Shown here: positions 1 to 8,939 of the stretch, piece after piece
How the letters are laid out: each line of letters starts with the position of its first letter
Numbering within the stretch: the stretch's first letter is position 1
NCBI GenBank assembly: GCA_023053575.1
Contig: JAKZAP010000012.1
Coordinates: 5,146,230-5,210,229, forward strand
DNA: 64,000 nt
Direction: 5' to 3'
DNA from: Branchinecta lynchi
Taxonomy: Eukaryota; Arthropoda; Branchiopoda; Anostraca; Branchinectidae
The notes under the pieces: model-generated
Seen by the model: the letters and a program-made list of their open reading frames with translations, nothing else
Databases searched by the model: none
What the model was told of the DNA's origin: nothing
Translations under genes and position numbers: made by a program

Positions 1-254
1 TAATTATTCCTGGTACAAGCGGTTCCTATACTCCTACTCTGGTTTCACTCTATGAACCTATATAGAGCTCCAATATGTAAGAACAACCTTTAAGGTGTAG
101 AGCTAGACAGTTCTGATAGAAAATAAATGACTGAGAAGTGTTTTAGTTTTTTTTATTAACGGGCATTTTGCCGACGAGAAGTTGAGACAATATTGAAACG
201 CTACACTGCAAATAAAATAATCTATTTTTAAAAAAGAATTCAATACATAATAAG

Positions 255-766
255 CAAGGGTGCTATGCAGGGGCGCTCCAGGAGCCACCAGAAAGCCGCT
301 AGCAGCCACCTTGGCGCAGCCACCAGTGCGATCCAGGAGCCATCCATGCGCTCCAGGACACCAGGGCGCTCCAGGAGCCACCAGGGCGCTCCAGGAGCCG
401 CCAGAAAGCCGCCAGGGCACACACAGAGCCGCTAGAAAGCCGCTAGGAACCCCTAGAAAGCCACTAGGAGCCGCTAGAAAGACGATAGGAGCCGCTAGAA
501 AGCCACTATGAGCCGCTAGAAAGCCAGTAGGAGCCACCAGGGAGCTGCAAGAGCCACTAGGGCGCTGCACGAGCCACCAGAAAGCCGCTAACAGCCACCA
601 GAGCCCTGCAGGAGCCACCAGTAAGTCGGCAGGGCACTCCAAGAGCCGCTAGGAGCCACTAGAAGCCACCAGGGTGTTGCAGTAGCCACCAGGGCGCTGC
701 AGGAGCCGCTAGAAAGCCACTAGCAGCCACCGGGACCCTGCAGGAGCCACCAGGGCGCTCAAGGAG
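255..766. repeat. GC-rich minisatellite
   Basis: The block is built from short interspersed units such as GAGCCACCAG, GGCGCTGCAG and GAGCCGCTAGAAAGCC, roughly 12-15 bp each and imperfectly repeated. It creates long but meaningless open frames on both strands with Leu/Ala/Pro/Gly-rich composition. No domain or splice signal supports a protein here. Confidence 0.85.
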
Positions 767-797
767 CCAGATCATCTCTTTGTTTTTGATCATTTAA

Positions 798-1195
798 ATT
801 CTTATTAACGATCATCTCTTTGTTTTCTATTTTGTTTGGGAAGTGGAAAGATTTATTTGTCCCAATGTTTGTTTGACATATCTTCAAAAAAGTAGTGTCC
901 CCTCGTTCTTTTCTGACATATCTTCAAAAAAGTAGTGCGACCCCGTTCTTTTTCTGACATATCTTCAAAAAGGCGTGAGAACCTGTTCGTCAATCTGATT
1001 CTTGAAGATATATCTTCAAATAACGGAAAAGATCTGTATTCTTGAAGATATATCTTCAAATAACGAAAAACATCTGCACGTTTGTCAGACGGTCCCTAGC
1101 GACCCTGCTAGGTGTTTACATTCTTATTAACGATCATCTCTTTGTTTTCTAGCTTGTTTGGTAAGTGGAAAGATTTGTTTGTCCCAATTTTTGTT
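798..1195. repeat. Cluster of short local repeats
   Basis: A roughly 72-bp sequence containing GATCATCTCTTTGTTTTCTA is present at 798-871 and again at 1122-1195. Between them a roughly 42-bp unit containing TTCTGACATATCTTC is tandemly repeated (about 873-1000). A 38-bp unit containing ATTCTTGAAGATATATCTTC occurs twice (about 998-1072). The 42-bp unit recurs alone at about 1420-1463. No coding signal is seen. Confidence 0.8.
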
Positions 1196-1468
1196 AAAAC
1201 CTTAGCGATAAGAAGAATCTACTACCACTCATGGAGTGCACGTAGATGTTGAAGTCTTGAAGAATCTAAAAATAAAATAATTCGTTTCGCCATGTGCTTT
1301 TGGAATTCAGTTGCCAGCTATGTTGGGAATCATCCTATGGAGTTAGAGAATTTTAGAAAATGTATAAGCATGAGAAATGGTACTTTCAAAATCCCAACGT
1401 GTGCCGAACATGTTATTTTCTGACATATCTTCAAAAAAGTAGTGTCCCCTCGTTCTTTTCTGACAATT

Positions 1469-1620
1469 AATTTTTCCCAATTTTAAGTTTTATTTGAAGT
1501 TAATTAAATATTCGATTTAGGGGTAAGAAGGCTTGCTGAACACGATGGTGAACATCATTTTCTCACCGAACAGATAGTTTGCCCGGAAACCGGTGACCAG
1601 AAAGTTGTTAAAAGTAAAGG
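1469..1620 (-). repeat. Family A repeat, single 137-bp-type unit
   Basis: This is a reverse-orientation copy of the core unit of the main dispersed repeat of this window. Diagnostic words are GATTTAGGGGTAAGAAG, GCTGAACACGATGGTGA and a CCCGGAAACCGG segment. Neither end module of the family is attached, so it is a fragment. Confidence 0.8.
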
Positions 1621-1843
1621 ATACACAAATCTAAAAATAAAATAATTTCTTTCTTCTTGAGTTCATGGAATTCGATGCCAGCTATGTAGGGAGTTATCTT
1701 AAGGAGTTACAGAATTTTAAAAAAATGTTTTAGTACGAGAAATGATTGAAAATCCAATATAGGCGCAATTTTTTTTATAGAGGTTCCCCAGTAGGTCACA
1801 TCCTCTGTTAAGTCAGTTCCGAATCCGGGGGCAGGCAGAGTCG

Positions 1844-2497
1844 TCAGGGGTTCGGTGGAAGGCATCTAGGTGGCCACTCTCGCTCCTTCCTCTTCTTTTT
1901 TAGAAGATTTTTCTTTCTCAGGTGGAAAGAGATGATCCTCGTCCCTTCGTTTGACGAATCGCTGTCGTCAGCTTCAGCGGCCCCTGCACTACTTTCTTCC
2001 GCAGATGGATCTTTGGATTGAACTTCCGCATCGGCTGGTGCTGCGTCCTCCACGGTTTCGTCTGCTGGGATGTTCGTCTCATCTCTCTTCTTCTTCAGCT
2101 TACGCCGGTCCTCCGTGTCCTTTACGACGGCTGAAGCTGGGTCCTCCACGGTTTCATCTGCTGGGATGTTCGTCTCATCTCTCCTCTTCTTCAGCTTACG
2201 CCGCTCCTCCTTGTCCTTTACGACGGCTGGAGCTGCATCCACGGTTTCGTCTGCTGGGATGTTCGTCTCATCTCTCCTCTTCTTCAGTTTACGCCGCTTG
2301 CTTTCTGGGAGCAGGAAGGTTTCATCGTGCCCCTCGTTAAAGTCGCCTGGTCTGACGCCGTAATCGAAGTTCAGCTCCTCACCTGCTTCGATGTCACGGG
2401 TGGCAATCAGAAACGGTGATTTCACTCCTCGGACGTCGACCAGTCGGAGACGAAGGTCTGGTAGATCTTCCTTAGCCTGATGAGCCTCCCATAGCAA
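1844..2497 (-). CDS. SET domain, second half, plus basic repeat tail
   Basis: The frame begins inside the SET domain (AKEDLPDLRLRLVDV) and contains SPFLIATRDIEAGEELNFDY followed by G, the SET-C motif that forms the active-site pseudoknot with NHS. After the domain, an unusual tail follows with three copies of a roughly 30-residue unit (RRKLKKRRDETNIPADETV plus an Ala/Asp-rich spacer), encoded by 90-bp tandem repeats at about 2060-2330. An acidic Ser/Asp/Glu-rich segment and a final lysine-rich KKNLLKKKRKERE segment come next. The tail looks disordered, with likely nuclear-localisation-type basic clusters. The stop lies near 1844. Confidence 0.72.
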   Translation of the reverse strand: MLWEAHQAKEDLPDLRLRLVDVRGVKSPFLIATRDIEAGEELNFDYGVRPGDFNEGHDETFLLPESKRRKLKKRRDETNIPADETVDAAPAVVKDKEERRKLKKRRDETNIPADETVEDPASAVVKDTEDRRKLKKKRDETNIPADETVEDAAPADAEVQSKDPSAEESSAGAAEADDSDSSNEGTRIISFHLRKKNLLKKKRKEREWPPRCLPPNP

Positions 2498-2691
2498 GTC
2501 TGCTTAGGATGACATTCGCAGCTTGCTAGTCGGGCATCGATGGTGAGGTCGCCGGCCTGGAGGAAGTAGTTGGCCCCATCCTCTTCTCCCTTGAGAGTTG
2601 GTATTAAGGCATTCGCTGCTGATGTTTCCATTCGTCTGCCGTGGTACTCGACGACCACTTGATTTTCCAAGAACGGGAGAATGGTGAAGTG
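2422..2691 (-). CDS. SET domain, first half
   Basis: The frame encodes VVVEYHG, the characteristic SET-N strand of KMT5A-type lysine methyltransferases. It continues with a YFLQ strand, a DAR motif and CECHPKQTCYGRLI, which leads into the place where the invariant NHS pocket motif belongs. The CxCHP feature is typical of the KMT5A-like multicopy genes rather than of canonical KMT5A. After GRLI the coding sense moves to the neighbouring frame at about 2490, so the NHS region is damaged. The real family substrate is histone H4 lysine 20, but whether this branch keeps that specificity is unknown. Confidence 0.7.
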   Translation of the reverse strand, partial: HFTILPFLENQVVVEYHGRRMETSAANALIPTLKGEEDGANYFLQAGDLTIDARLASCECHPKQTCYGRLIRLRKIYQTFVSDWSTSEE

Positions 2692-3063
2692 TCAGACCGA
2701 TCCAAGTCTGGGTCATCACTGCTTTCAGCAAGTGGTCGTCGACCGCCGGATCAGCGGGATATATCCTAGGACTGATTGCAGACCGATGGATGGCCTTCAC
2801 TTGCTCCTTGGTGGGGAAGGTGTCAGAGTAGCCCAACTTTTTGATCGCTTTTCCGAGGTTTTCTTGGGTGGTGGCATCAGCAAAGTCGGTCCCGAGTCCT
2901 CGCTTCTCGGCGATGGTCTTCAGGACCTCTGCGGCGCGGATGTGCTTTACATGCTTTGCATGGAGGTCCTTGACTGACTTGAGCAAGCCGGGGTCGGTAA
3001 TCTCCGGGATGGCGGCTCTTATCTCTTTGAGCGTGATGGTTTTGAGGTCAGGTGAAGCGCTCA
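2680..3063 (-). CDS. Linker exon between recombinase-like and SET parts
   Basis: The frame encodes a Lys/Ala-rich helical region (LKEIRAAIPEITDPGLLKSV, then LHAKHVKHIRAAEVLKTIAE). It ends with a segment containing TQTWIGLTL that probably marks the start of the SET domain. In a recombinase this region would carry the last catalytic residues, but I cannot identify them. The frame changes between about 2710 and 2680: upstream the coding frame is this one, while downstream it is the frame encoding FLENQVVVEYHG. Confidence 0.5.
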
Positions 3064-3430
3064 CTGGGTAAACTGCTCAACCTCTATTAGGATGGATGAA
3101 CGCCTTCCCGCAAGCTAAACACACAGGAAGGGATTGGCCCTTTTACGGTCCACACACGACCATGAGCAGTGGATTGCTGGACACTAAAATTTTAGACTAC
3201 GAGACAGTACAGAGGCGTGACCGATTTCAGGAAGAAAGAAAATCTCGCACCAACAAACCAACCCAAAGTACTAGAGCTCAATTTATACCCATCTAGTCAC
3301 TAAGCAATTAGTGGTACAGTTTGCAATAGAGTGTTAGTCACCTAACTAACGGGTGTTCCGCTCCAACTTCAGGATGTCTGAAAACTAGTTAGAAAGAAAA
3401 GGTTAGAATAAGCGATTCAGAAATACTCAC
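3064..3430 (-). other. Probable spliceosomal intron
   Basis: The 5' end is GTGAGT directly after a coherent coding segment. The 3' end is TTTACCCAG just before the next segment, which starts SASPDLKTITL. The length is about 367 bp. The exon phases do not match (phase 0 donor against phase 1 acceptor), so either the acceptor is mis-assigned or a nearby indel has shifted the frame. Confidence 0.5.
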
Positions 3431-3826
3431 GTCATTCACCATCCTCTTGCGTAGGGCATCTTCGATGGGAGCAGTGGCCTTTGTTTGGACGACGTACTTT
3501 TCTTTAAGGTTGGGGTCAACGGACACTCGTGTTGCTCTTGCAGTTGTTTGCTCAGTGCAAACTCTCGCGTTCGCAACCTTGTCGAGCAGGAGGAAGTTTG
3601 ACGGGACGGTCTGTCTGTGGTTGACCAGTGAGGGTCCAACGAAGGAGAGATGTTCCCGGCATATCTTCTCCTCGCGTTCGTCCGATGCCACTCCTGCCGT
3701 TCGAGTGTTCTTGTGTCTCTCCACAAGGATCACGTACAGGCTTCGCTGTTCAAGTGGGATCTCTTTCTTCAGGAGGAACTCCTCCACCGTTATGTTTGGT
3801 GCAAATCCAGCCCGGTGGCCGAAGAG
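3431..3826 (-). CDS. Tyrosine-recombinase-catalytic-like segment
   Basis: The frame opens with LFGHRAGFAPNITVEEF, resembling the R-x-G box around the first catalytic arginine. It is followed by a beta strand and YVILVERHKN, like the catalytic lysine hairpin of tyrosine recombinases. Then comes a helical segment (EREEKICREHLSFVG). I do not see the C-terminal H-x-x-R box or the tyrosine nucleophile, so recombinase activity is unlikely even in an intact version. The segment ends at a clean 5' splice site, GAC|GTGAGT, on the minus strand at 3431/3430. Confidence 0.6.
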
Positions 3827-3855
3827 TTAGCTCACGAAATAACAGATATAGGCCG

Positions 3856-4479
3856 TCAGTCTTCATCATGCGATAGTCGTCTGTGCTCCCGCTTTCTCTT
3901 GTGCGCCGTGGCGAGCGAAACCTGCTTCCGGTCTAGTTGGTTCAGGGTCTTTACGACCTGGGCAAGGTTATCAGCAGCGAACTTGCATGGGCCGTCGACC
4001 CCACGGCTACCAATGTAATTGAGAAAACGTTGATATGCTTGCACGTACTTGCTTCGGGTGCTTGACTTCATCTCTGCTTCGGCACATAGGTCAAAGAACA
4101 GCTCTCCCCGGACAGCAGACTTCAGGTTGGACCACTTGTACTGTGTACCTTCAAGTACAAAAAAAAACACTTTTTGCGCGCAACCAAGAGGGTTGTTAAA
4201 CCGCTTGCTGTGTACATCTCCGCACTTGGCCGACCAAGCCTTGAACGTCGCCATCATCTCCACTCCTTGCTTAATTGCCTGTTGCTCTTCGGGCTTACAT
4301 TTTTTGTAACTGTATTCCTGGTACAGTCCTCGCTTCGACATTTCAGTCCTTAGCTTGTCCTTGAAGTTCCTTTCCTTGACTGGAAGAATATGTTCAAATT
4401 GGTCTTCCTCTTCCATTGGATGGTCGCTGTCTTCTTGCTCCAAATCAGGATTGTATCGCGAGCCTTCGTCTTCGCCCAA
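3856..4479 (-). CDS. Core-binding-like segment of the chimeric gene
   Basis: This open stretch of about 205 codons starts with an acidic region (NPDLEQEDSDHPMEEEDQ) and continues with charged helices. It includes STRSKYVQAYQRFLNYIG, which has the pattern of the SAM-like core-binding domain that precedes the catalytic domain in tyrosine recombinases. It ends with a basic segment (KRKREHRRL) before a stop near 3856. The catalytic-like segment resumes in another frame at 3826, implying either a short intron or an indel. The ORF has no bona fide ATG at its upstream end; it continues from the linker segment. Confidence 0.6.
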   Translation of the reverse strand: MGEDEGSRYNPDLEQEDSDHPMEEEDQFEHILPVKERNFKDKLRTEMSKRGLYQEYSYKKCKPEEQQAIKQGVEMMATFKAWSAKCGDVHSKRFNNPLGCAQKVFFFVLEGTQYKWSNLKSAVRGELFFDLCAEAEMKSSTRSKYVQAYQRFLNYIGSRGVDGPCKFAADNLAQVVKTLNQLDRKQVSLATAHKRKREHRRLSHDED

Positions 4480-4840
4480 TTAAGTCCTTAGCCTCGCCAA
4501 TGTCAGGCGAATCCACTCTCACCGCCGACCGGCTTGCCCTAACTGGTCTTTCCTTTGTGGGAAGTGCAGCCTCGATCCTTTTTGGAGGCACACCGGGTTC
4601 GGTCGTGGCGGACGCTGCAGATTGTGGTGATGTCGCTGCAGATTGTGGTGATGGCGCTGCAGATTGTGGTGATGGCGCTGCAGATTGTGGTGATGGCACT
4701 GCAGATTATGGCGATGGCGCTCGGTCGAATGATTCCGATGCTCGTGGCAACTGACGTACGACGAGTGGGGCCACTGATGTTGATGACCTAGGTTGCTGTG
4801 CTGCAGGATGAGCAAAAGCTTCGTCGTTGAAAGTTTAGCT
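4445..4840 (-). CDS. Ser/Pro/Gln heptad-repeat linker segment
   Basis: The frame contains a seven-residue repeat (PSPQSAA) encoded by five 21-bp tandem units at about 4612-4721, then a basic stretch ending GEAKDLIG. One repeat carries a CAA-to-TAA change, giving an in-frame stop near 4707. The flexible composition suggests a disordered linker between the zinc finger and the recombinase-like part. The next segment continues in a different frame from about 4479. Confidence 0.5.
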
Positions 4841-5264
4841 GCATGGAGCCTGGTTTATAGCAATTGTTGCTGCTGCTCGTGTATCTTTTGTCCTGTAGCA
4901 GGACTTCGCAGTCCTCGACTTCAGTGGTATCAAAAAATACACCAGTCAACTCGAACAATGATGCGCACAGTTTGTGGAGCGTTCCTGAGTCTCTGATCAC
5001 AGCCTTTAGCCGGTACGCCGAGTAATGTTGTTTGGACTTTTGATTTGTCTCCATAGTCGGTTTCGATGCAGTAACCAACCCTTTGATCTGGGCAGCTGTC
5101 CATGTTTGGGCTTTCGGATCTTTTCCGCATGTGTTTCTCTTCGCCGCCAGATGTTTCTCTAAGTATTCAAATGAATGGTGGCAGAACTGGCAGGTCTTCC
5201 AGTATACGATTTTTGGCTCTCTGGTGGCCTTCGCATTTCCAGGGGCTCTGTCGGGTCGTTGCAA
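4788..5264 (-). CDS. N-terminal zinc-finger segment of the chimeric gene
   Basis: The frame encodes CQFCHHSFEYLEKHL followed by AAKRNTC, a C-x2-C-x9-H-x7-C arrangement typical of a single small DNA- or protein-binding zinc finger. Downstream are helical, charged residues (for instance ETNQKSKQHYSAYRLKAV). KMT5A-like/recombinase chimeras known to me begin with such a finger. Upstream, the frame runs into a Pro-rich stretch with two LPAPGF-like repeats encoded by the GGGGCAGG minisatellite, so the true start could lie either side of 5264. Coding appears to leave this frame near 4850. Confidence 0.6.
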   Translation of the reverse strand: MQRPDRAPGNAKATREPKIVYWKTCQFCHHSFEYLEKHLAAKRNTCGKDPKAQTWTAAQIKGLVTASKPTMETNQKSKQHYSAYRLKAVIRDSGTLHKLCASLFELTGVFFDTTEVEDCEVLLQDKRYTSSSNNCYKPGSMQLNFQRRSFCSSCSTAT

Positions 5265-5475
5265 GGTCAGTGGGAAATCCTGGGGCAGGCATGGTTGTCG
5301 ATGGTGTTTCGGCAGTCATTGTTGGGGTAATGTCAGTGACAAATCCGGGGGCAGGCAGGGTCGTAAGGGGTTGTTGAGGGTCATATAGGGGGCAGGCAGG
5401 GTTGTTGTACATGTGATGGCAGGCAGTATTGGCGAGGCATGGTCAGTGGCGGCAGGCAGGGTTGTCAGGGGTCGT
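5260..5475. repeat. GGGGGCAGGCAGG minisatellite
   Basis: Four to five degenerate units of about 50 bp share the core GGGGCAGGCAGGGT and a CCGGGGGC neighbourhood. One more unit of the same kind lies at 1822-1856, at the other end of the chimeric gene. Part of the array is translated as LPAPGF-type repeats in the frame leading into the zinc-finger segment. Confidence 0.75.
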
Positions 5476-5479
5476 TCAA

Positions 5480-5559
5480 GGATATGTCAGCTAACATTCT
5501 TCATCAGCGATATTTCGGCCCTTCTTGACAAGGGTCCTTGATTGGTAGCTGACGTATCC
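5480..5559 (-). repeat. Hairpin-forming repeat with hammerhead-like centre
   Basis: The 14-nt arms GGATATGTCAGCTA (5480-5493) and TAGCTGACGTATCC (5546-5559) are complementary at 13 of 14 positions. They enclose a segment with GGCCCTTCTTGACAAGGGTC. The same inner segment recurs at 17863-17915, near 26500, twice at 26592-26875 and near 43600. It is the best example here of a snap-back version of that small repeat. Confidence 0.7.
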
Positions 5560-5929
5560 GTTGTAAACATTGTTTGAATAAATGTTTCAAAGAAAGCTTG
5601 GATTTAAAGAATATTTAAATAAAGCTTAATTTCAGTGCTAACTCCAGACGCAAAAATTCACAGTTTTAAACAGAAAAGAAGAACTAGTAAAATGGATTTT
5701 CTTACGCTGATTCACAAATAGCATTTGATCCGCAATCAGAATATTTTCCCCGCATGTTAAGATAAGTTCTACATCAGATTAGTTCAAGTATGCTACGGTT
5801 CTCCCCAAGACTTTGCTGGATAAAGCACACCCAAACATGTATCAGTTCAGTGCCATTCAGTTCAGTGCCAATCGTAGCATATAAAAATCAAGATCAATAA
5901 AGATAGCCTTACCTGACTCACCAAAGTTC

Positions 5930-6360
5930 TAGACGGATCTGGACAGACTCGGATGGGATAGTGGGATTTTGCCATTATTTTTGCCAAATTTTAATAGTAT
6001 ATAAAGCCTAAATTTTCGTTGCGAGTCAAGCTGTAAATTCAAAAGATGTGGGCTGACGACCTTGAAACTTCTTAACCGACAAAATGGCAACAAATTAAAG
6101 AAATTATTTAAATTCCAATCCAGCTGTAAATTCAACAGGTGTGGACTGACGACCTTGAAACTTTAATAGAAGATTAAGCTCGAAATTGCGCATCGAGAAT
6201 AACATTCGATACTTGGATCGCTGTAAATTCAACATGCGATCTTGACATCGAATGAGGTATTCCCGAATAAGATGCGATACTTGGATCGCTAGATACATGT
6301 AGCCCAAGTACATTCGAATGTGACCGTCTGAGTGAACCTTATGTTGTAAAAACATTTACC
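5930..6360. repeat. Short local duplication, otherwise non-coding
   Basis: A roughly 46-bp sequence containing GCTGTAAATTCAA and CTGACGACCTTGAAACT occurs at about 6027-6073 and again at about 6120-6166. A shorter word, GATACTTGGATCGCT, repeats nearby (6210-6295). The open frames across it are translations of these repeats. Confidence 0.6.
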
Positions 6361-7740
6361 GGAATGTGATGATAATGAATGCAACAGTAACTTACCTTCC
6401 TAATCCTGTAATAGGGCTTCCTTGTTCTTCTTCGTGTTCAGCAGCATTTTGTTGAATTTTTCACTTTGGTACTCAGTTACCATTACTCGTATGTCTATGA
6501 ACTCTGTTTGTCTTTGCATTTGAAAAAATATTTCAACTTCTGAGTTGTGCTTCAGTGCTTCTAGGGTCATTAGTCAGAGACCAGCAGCACCTCGTCGCTC
6601 TTCTTGTGGGTCGTGGTGACAGGATCCGGCTGTTGGCTTGTCTTTTCGCCAGATCCCCAGCCAATATTTTCGCGTATCTAAAAGAAAATCGAGTGAGGGA
6701 TTCCAGCATTTTTTTTTTTTTTTTTTTTATATGCCTCCAAGTAGCCTACTGTATTATATTGTGATATGTCGATCCTTGCGTCTGTTACAAAGTCAGATAT
6801 TGAACGGGTGTCCTTGTTAATGACATAACACCTAAATCATGGTTGGAAGTGCTTGAGAAAAATTAGTGGTCGGAGCAGGCTGGATGAAGTTACTATTGAA
6901 TCTGCAGTTTACTGCTTATCTTACGCATAGGGTCGTTGGTCCTTAAGAGTCGCTTCCAGACTTCGTTCGTCGGGACAGTCAGGGTTGGTCGCCGGGATTT
7001 GAGTTCTTTGTTGAGAAAGTCGACTGGCTCATCCATCCGCCGTGTAGTGTGCTACAAAAATAAATAAATTGATGGTACTCGGACTTAAGAATTGTAGCAA
7101 ATATAAACGCTCAGGTATGGATGGTAAACCAGACAATAGCGGTATGTTCTGAAGTGATGATCACAAATGCAAACAAGAAAAGGGAATGATCTGGTTTAAA
7201 AATCTTTTCCTAGATGGAATCTCGAAAAATGATCAAGGGCTGGCACAACCGTGTTCGAGTTTCTCCAGCAGTACAAAGTGGTGTCCGCAACTTTCCAAAC
7301 ATCTTCAGGAATGCAGGCAGATTGAAAATAATCAAACCCAAAAATTGTCTGGTAGTGAGTATGGTTCCGCATCAAGAAAATTCTTGCCACTGTATGCCTA
7401 GCATTTCTGTATTTTTCTGGGTCGTTGTTTCGGATCGCTGTCCTCGTGAAGAGAAGTGGGTGATGGACATCTCGATAAGACTACAGGCAAAGCGTACCCG
7501 CTTTTTTTTAACTGTGGCCAGCCAACCCGAAAAGTCTTTGCTTTTCGGGGTGCCTTACCGTTTTTGTGTATCTGCGATTCTTTTGGACTTGAGGAAGCTC
7601 AGCTGAATCACCATTGTGCCATGTACATCAACCTACAGCATTGTGAAACTTTTGTGATGATCGACACTTAGCGATTTGGATGATTGAGAGGTGGCACACG
7701 ACATGTGTGTAACAGTGTATAGATGCCTGATCAGCGGGTT
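6360..7740. other. Intergenic stretch without a recognised gene
   Basis: A 20-nt T run lies at 6709-6728. Overlapping frames between 7186 and 7671 on both strands reach 60-130 codons, but I recognise no domain and no consistent splice signals. I leave them uncalled. Confidence 0.5.
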
Positions 7741-7742
7741 CC

Positions 7743-8156
7743 TTAGAAGTTCGGTGATAGCTTCGGCTGCGTTGTACTCAACGTGAAACCATCAAGGAAC
7801 GAGCACGAACCAGTTGATGTCGCATCGAATCGAGGTTTTCCCTCCATTTCTTGAACACTGTGGTCGTTAGAGTGGAACTTTTTCTTGGCTTTGTAACCAC
7901 AGAGGGGGCATCGATATAGTCCGCGATTAACTCTGAGGCGATGACGTGGATCTCGCCGCCCGCCTCTGCGATGATCCATGATAAATCGTCTGTAAAGAGA
8001 AGAAGCCCGTTGGGAAGTATCCCAAAACGTAAGTGGAAGGATACCTACGACTTCGTAAAAGTTGTCCGTCGCCTGTTCGTCTGTAATAGTCCAAGCTAAT
8101 AGTTCGCCCGGAATTGGATTTCTTTTGTAAGTAAAAGTTTTATCCGATACACACAT
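7743..8156 (-). CDS. Hypothetical protein exon(s) with one zinc-finger-like motif
   Basis: The frame contains YRCPLCGYKAKKKFHSNDH, a C-x2-C followed by paired histidines that resembles a single C2H2 finger, preceded by an arginine-rich segment (DHRRGGRRDPRHRLRVNRG). A polypyrimidine tract with CTTTACAG sits near 7992 on the minus strand. The finger-bearing part may therefore be its own exon, and the residues upstream may be intronic read-through. I do not recognise the family. Other explanations are a decayed transposase N-terminus or chance. Confidence 0.3.
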   Translation of the reverse strand: MCVSDKTFTYKRNPIPGELLAWTITDEQATDNFYEVVGILPLTFWDTSQRASSLYRRFIMDHRRGGRRDPRHRLRVNRGLYRCPLCGYKAKKKFHSNDHSVQEMEGKPRFDATSTGSCSFLDGFTLSTTQPKLSPNF

Positions 8157-8606
8157 GCTGACTCCATACCTGAAAGTGGGTTTTTCAGATGATTAGCCAT
8201 TACCTAATCTGTCTAACAAACGAAAGTGAAGGATATGGTCATTCAGTTTCATCGTAGCGATTGTTCTTGTGTTAGATCGACGTGTAATAAATTAGCATTA
8301 TCATTTCATATACTGACATGCATTATAAAAAAATACTCTTTCACTCCAAATAAATAACACGAACCTGGGTACGAAGGGTAAGAAGAAGCGGAATATTCAA
8401 GCTTGACAACCTTGCTTTGTATCTACAGCCTGGCGAAAAATCGCCTGATCAGACGGTAGCTGACATTAGTTTAGTTTGAGTTCAACGTGTTAAAAATAAT
8501 CAAACTAATTTAGGGTCAGCTCTGTTCGATTGGTTTCACGCAGTTCGCCGAATTTACTATTGGTCACGAGTCAAAAAAGATATTGGAAATAAAAACGATG
8601 GACGTC

Positions 8607-8939
8607 CTATGAAAGTGACGATGTATTTTGACCTAGATAAGTCGATTCACAAAGCTTAAGTGAACAATGGTATGCCATGATGCTTTTGGCAGTCCCAGCA
8701 TAGGTCAGTTCGATGCTTGCATTAATCTCAAGGATCTCCTTGAGAGATTGTACTTTGCTTTTGCGATTCACATCAAATATCTCAACCACGTAGTCTTGCA
8801 CTTCTTTTAGTCTTTGTGAGAGCCAATTCTGAGGGTTGTATTCAAGCAGGTGCACGGGCATTGTCTCTATTTCAGATAAGATGATTATTGAAAAATTTTG
8901 ATCGACCGCAGGACTGGTCTGATTTGTCGATGGGCTCAT
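8607..8939 (-). CDS. Hypothetical ORF
   Basis: The 110-codon frame has balanced composition (for instance LSQRLKEVQDYVVEIFDVNR and KEILEINASIELTYAGTA) and starts with ATG. It lies just downstream, in transcription sense, of the Penelope-like remnant. No family is recognised. It could be a nested or unrelated fragment. Confidence 0.25.
   Translation of the reverse strand: MSPSTNQTSPAVDQNFSIIILSEIETMPVHLLEYNPQNWLSQRLKEVQDYVVEIFDVNRKSKVQSLKEILEINASIELTYAGTAKSIMAYHCSLKLCESTYLGQNTSSLS

Larger units (their letters stand above)
1844..5264 (-). pseudogene. Chimeric zinc finger / recombinase-like / SET methyltransferase gene
   Basis: Adjacent coding segments in the same orientation and in a consistent domain order form one gene, read from about 5264 down to 1844. 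The order is a CCHC-type finger, a Ser/Pro/Gln repeat linker, a helical core-binding-like segment ending near 3856, a tyrosine-recombinase-catalytic-like segment (3431-3826), an intron of about 367 bp, a linker, a SET domain of KMT5A/SET8 type (about 2350-2690) and a Lys/Arg-rich tail. Animal genomes contain multicopy KMT5A-like genes whose N-terminal half resembles Crypton-type tyrosine recombinases, and this matches that architecture from memory. Coding continuity is lost at five or more points, with frame changes near 4850, 4470, 3850, 2690 and 2490, an in-frame TAA near 4707, and an intron phase mismatch. It is therefore either a pseudogene or a real gene carrying sequencing indels. The family-level call rests on motifs, not on a search. 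Confidence 0.72.

Noticed and set aside
103..642. Long minus-strand open frame of 179 codons
   Set aside because: It is a translation of the GC-rich minisatellite, with repetitive Leu/Ala/Gly/Pro composition and no start or splice support.
1951..2363. Plus-strand ORFs of 97-129 codons
   Set aside because: They are shadows of the 90-bp coding repeats in the tail of the minus-strand SET protein.
3447..4018. Plus-strand ORFs of 82-127 codons
   Set aside because: Antisense shadows of the recombinase-like segments; Cys/Arg/Ser-rich with no motif.
5495..5545. Active hammerhead ribozyme in the 5.5-kb hairpin
   Set aside because: The CTGANGA box is not conserved at the required place in this copy. 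A CTGATGA word occurs on the wrong side of GAAA, so this copy cannot fold as a normal hammerhead.
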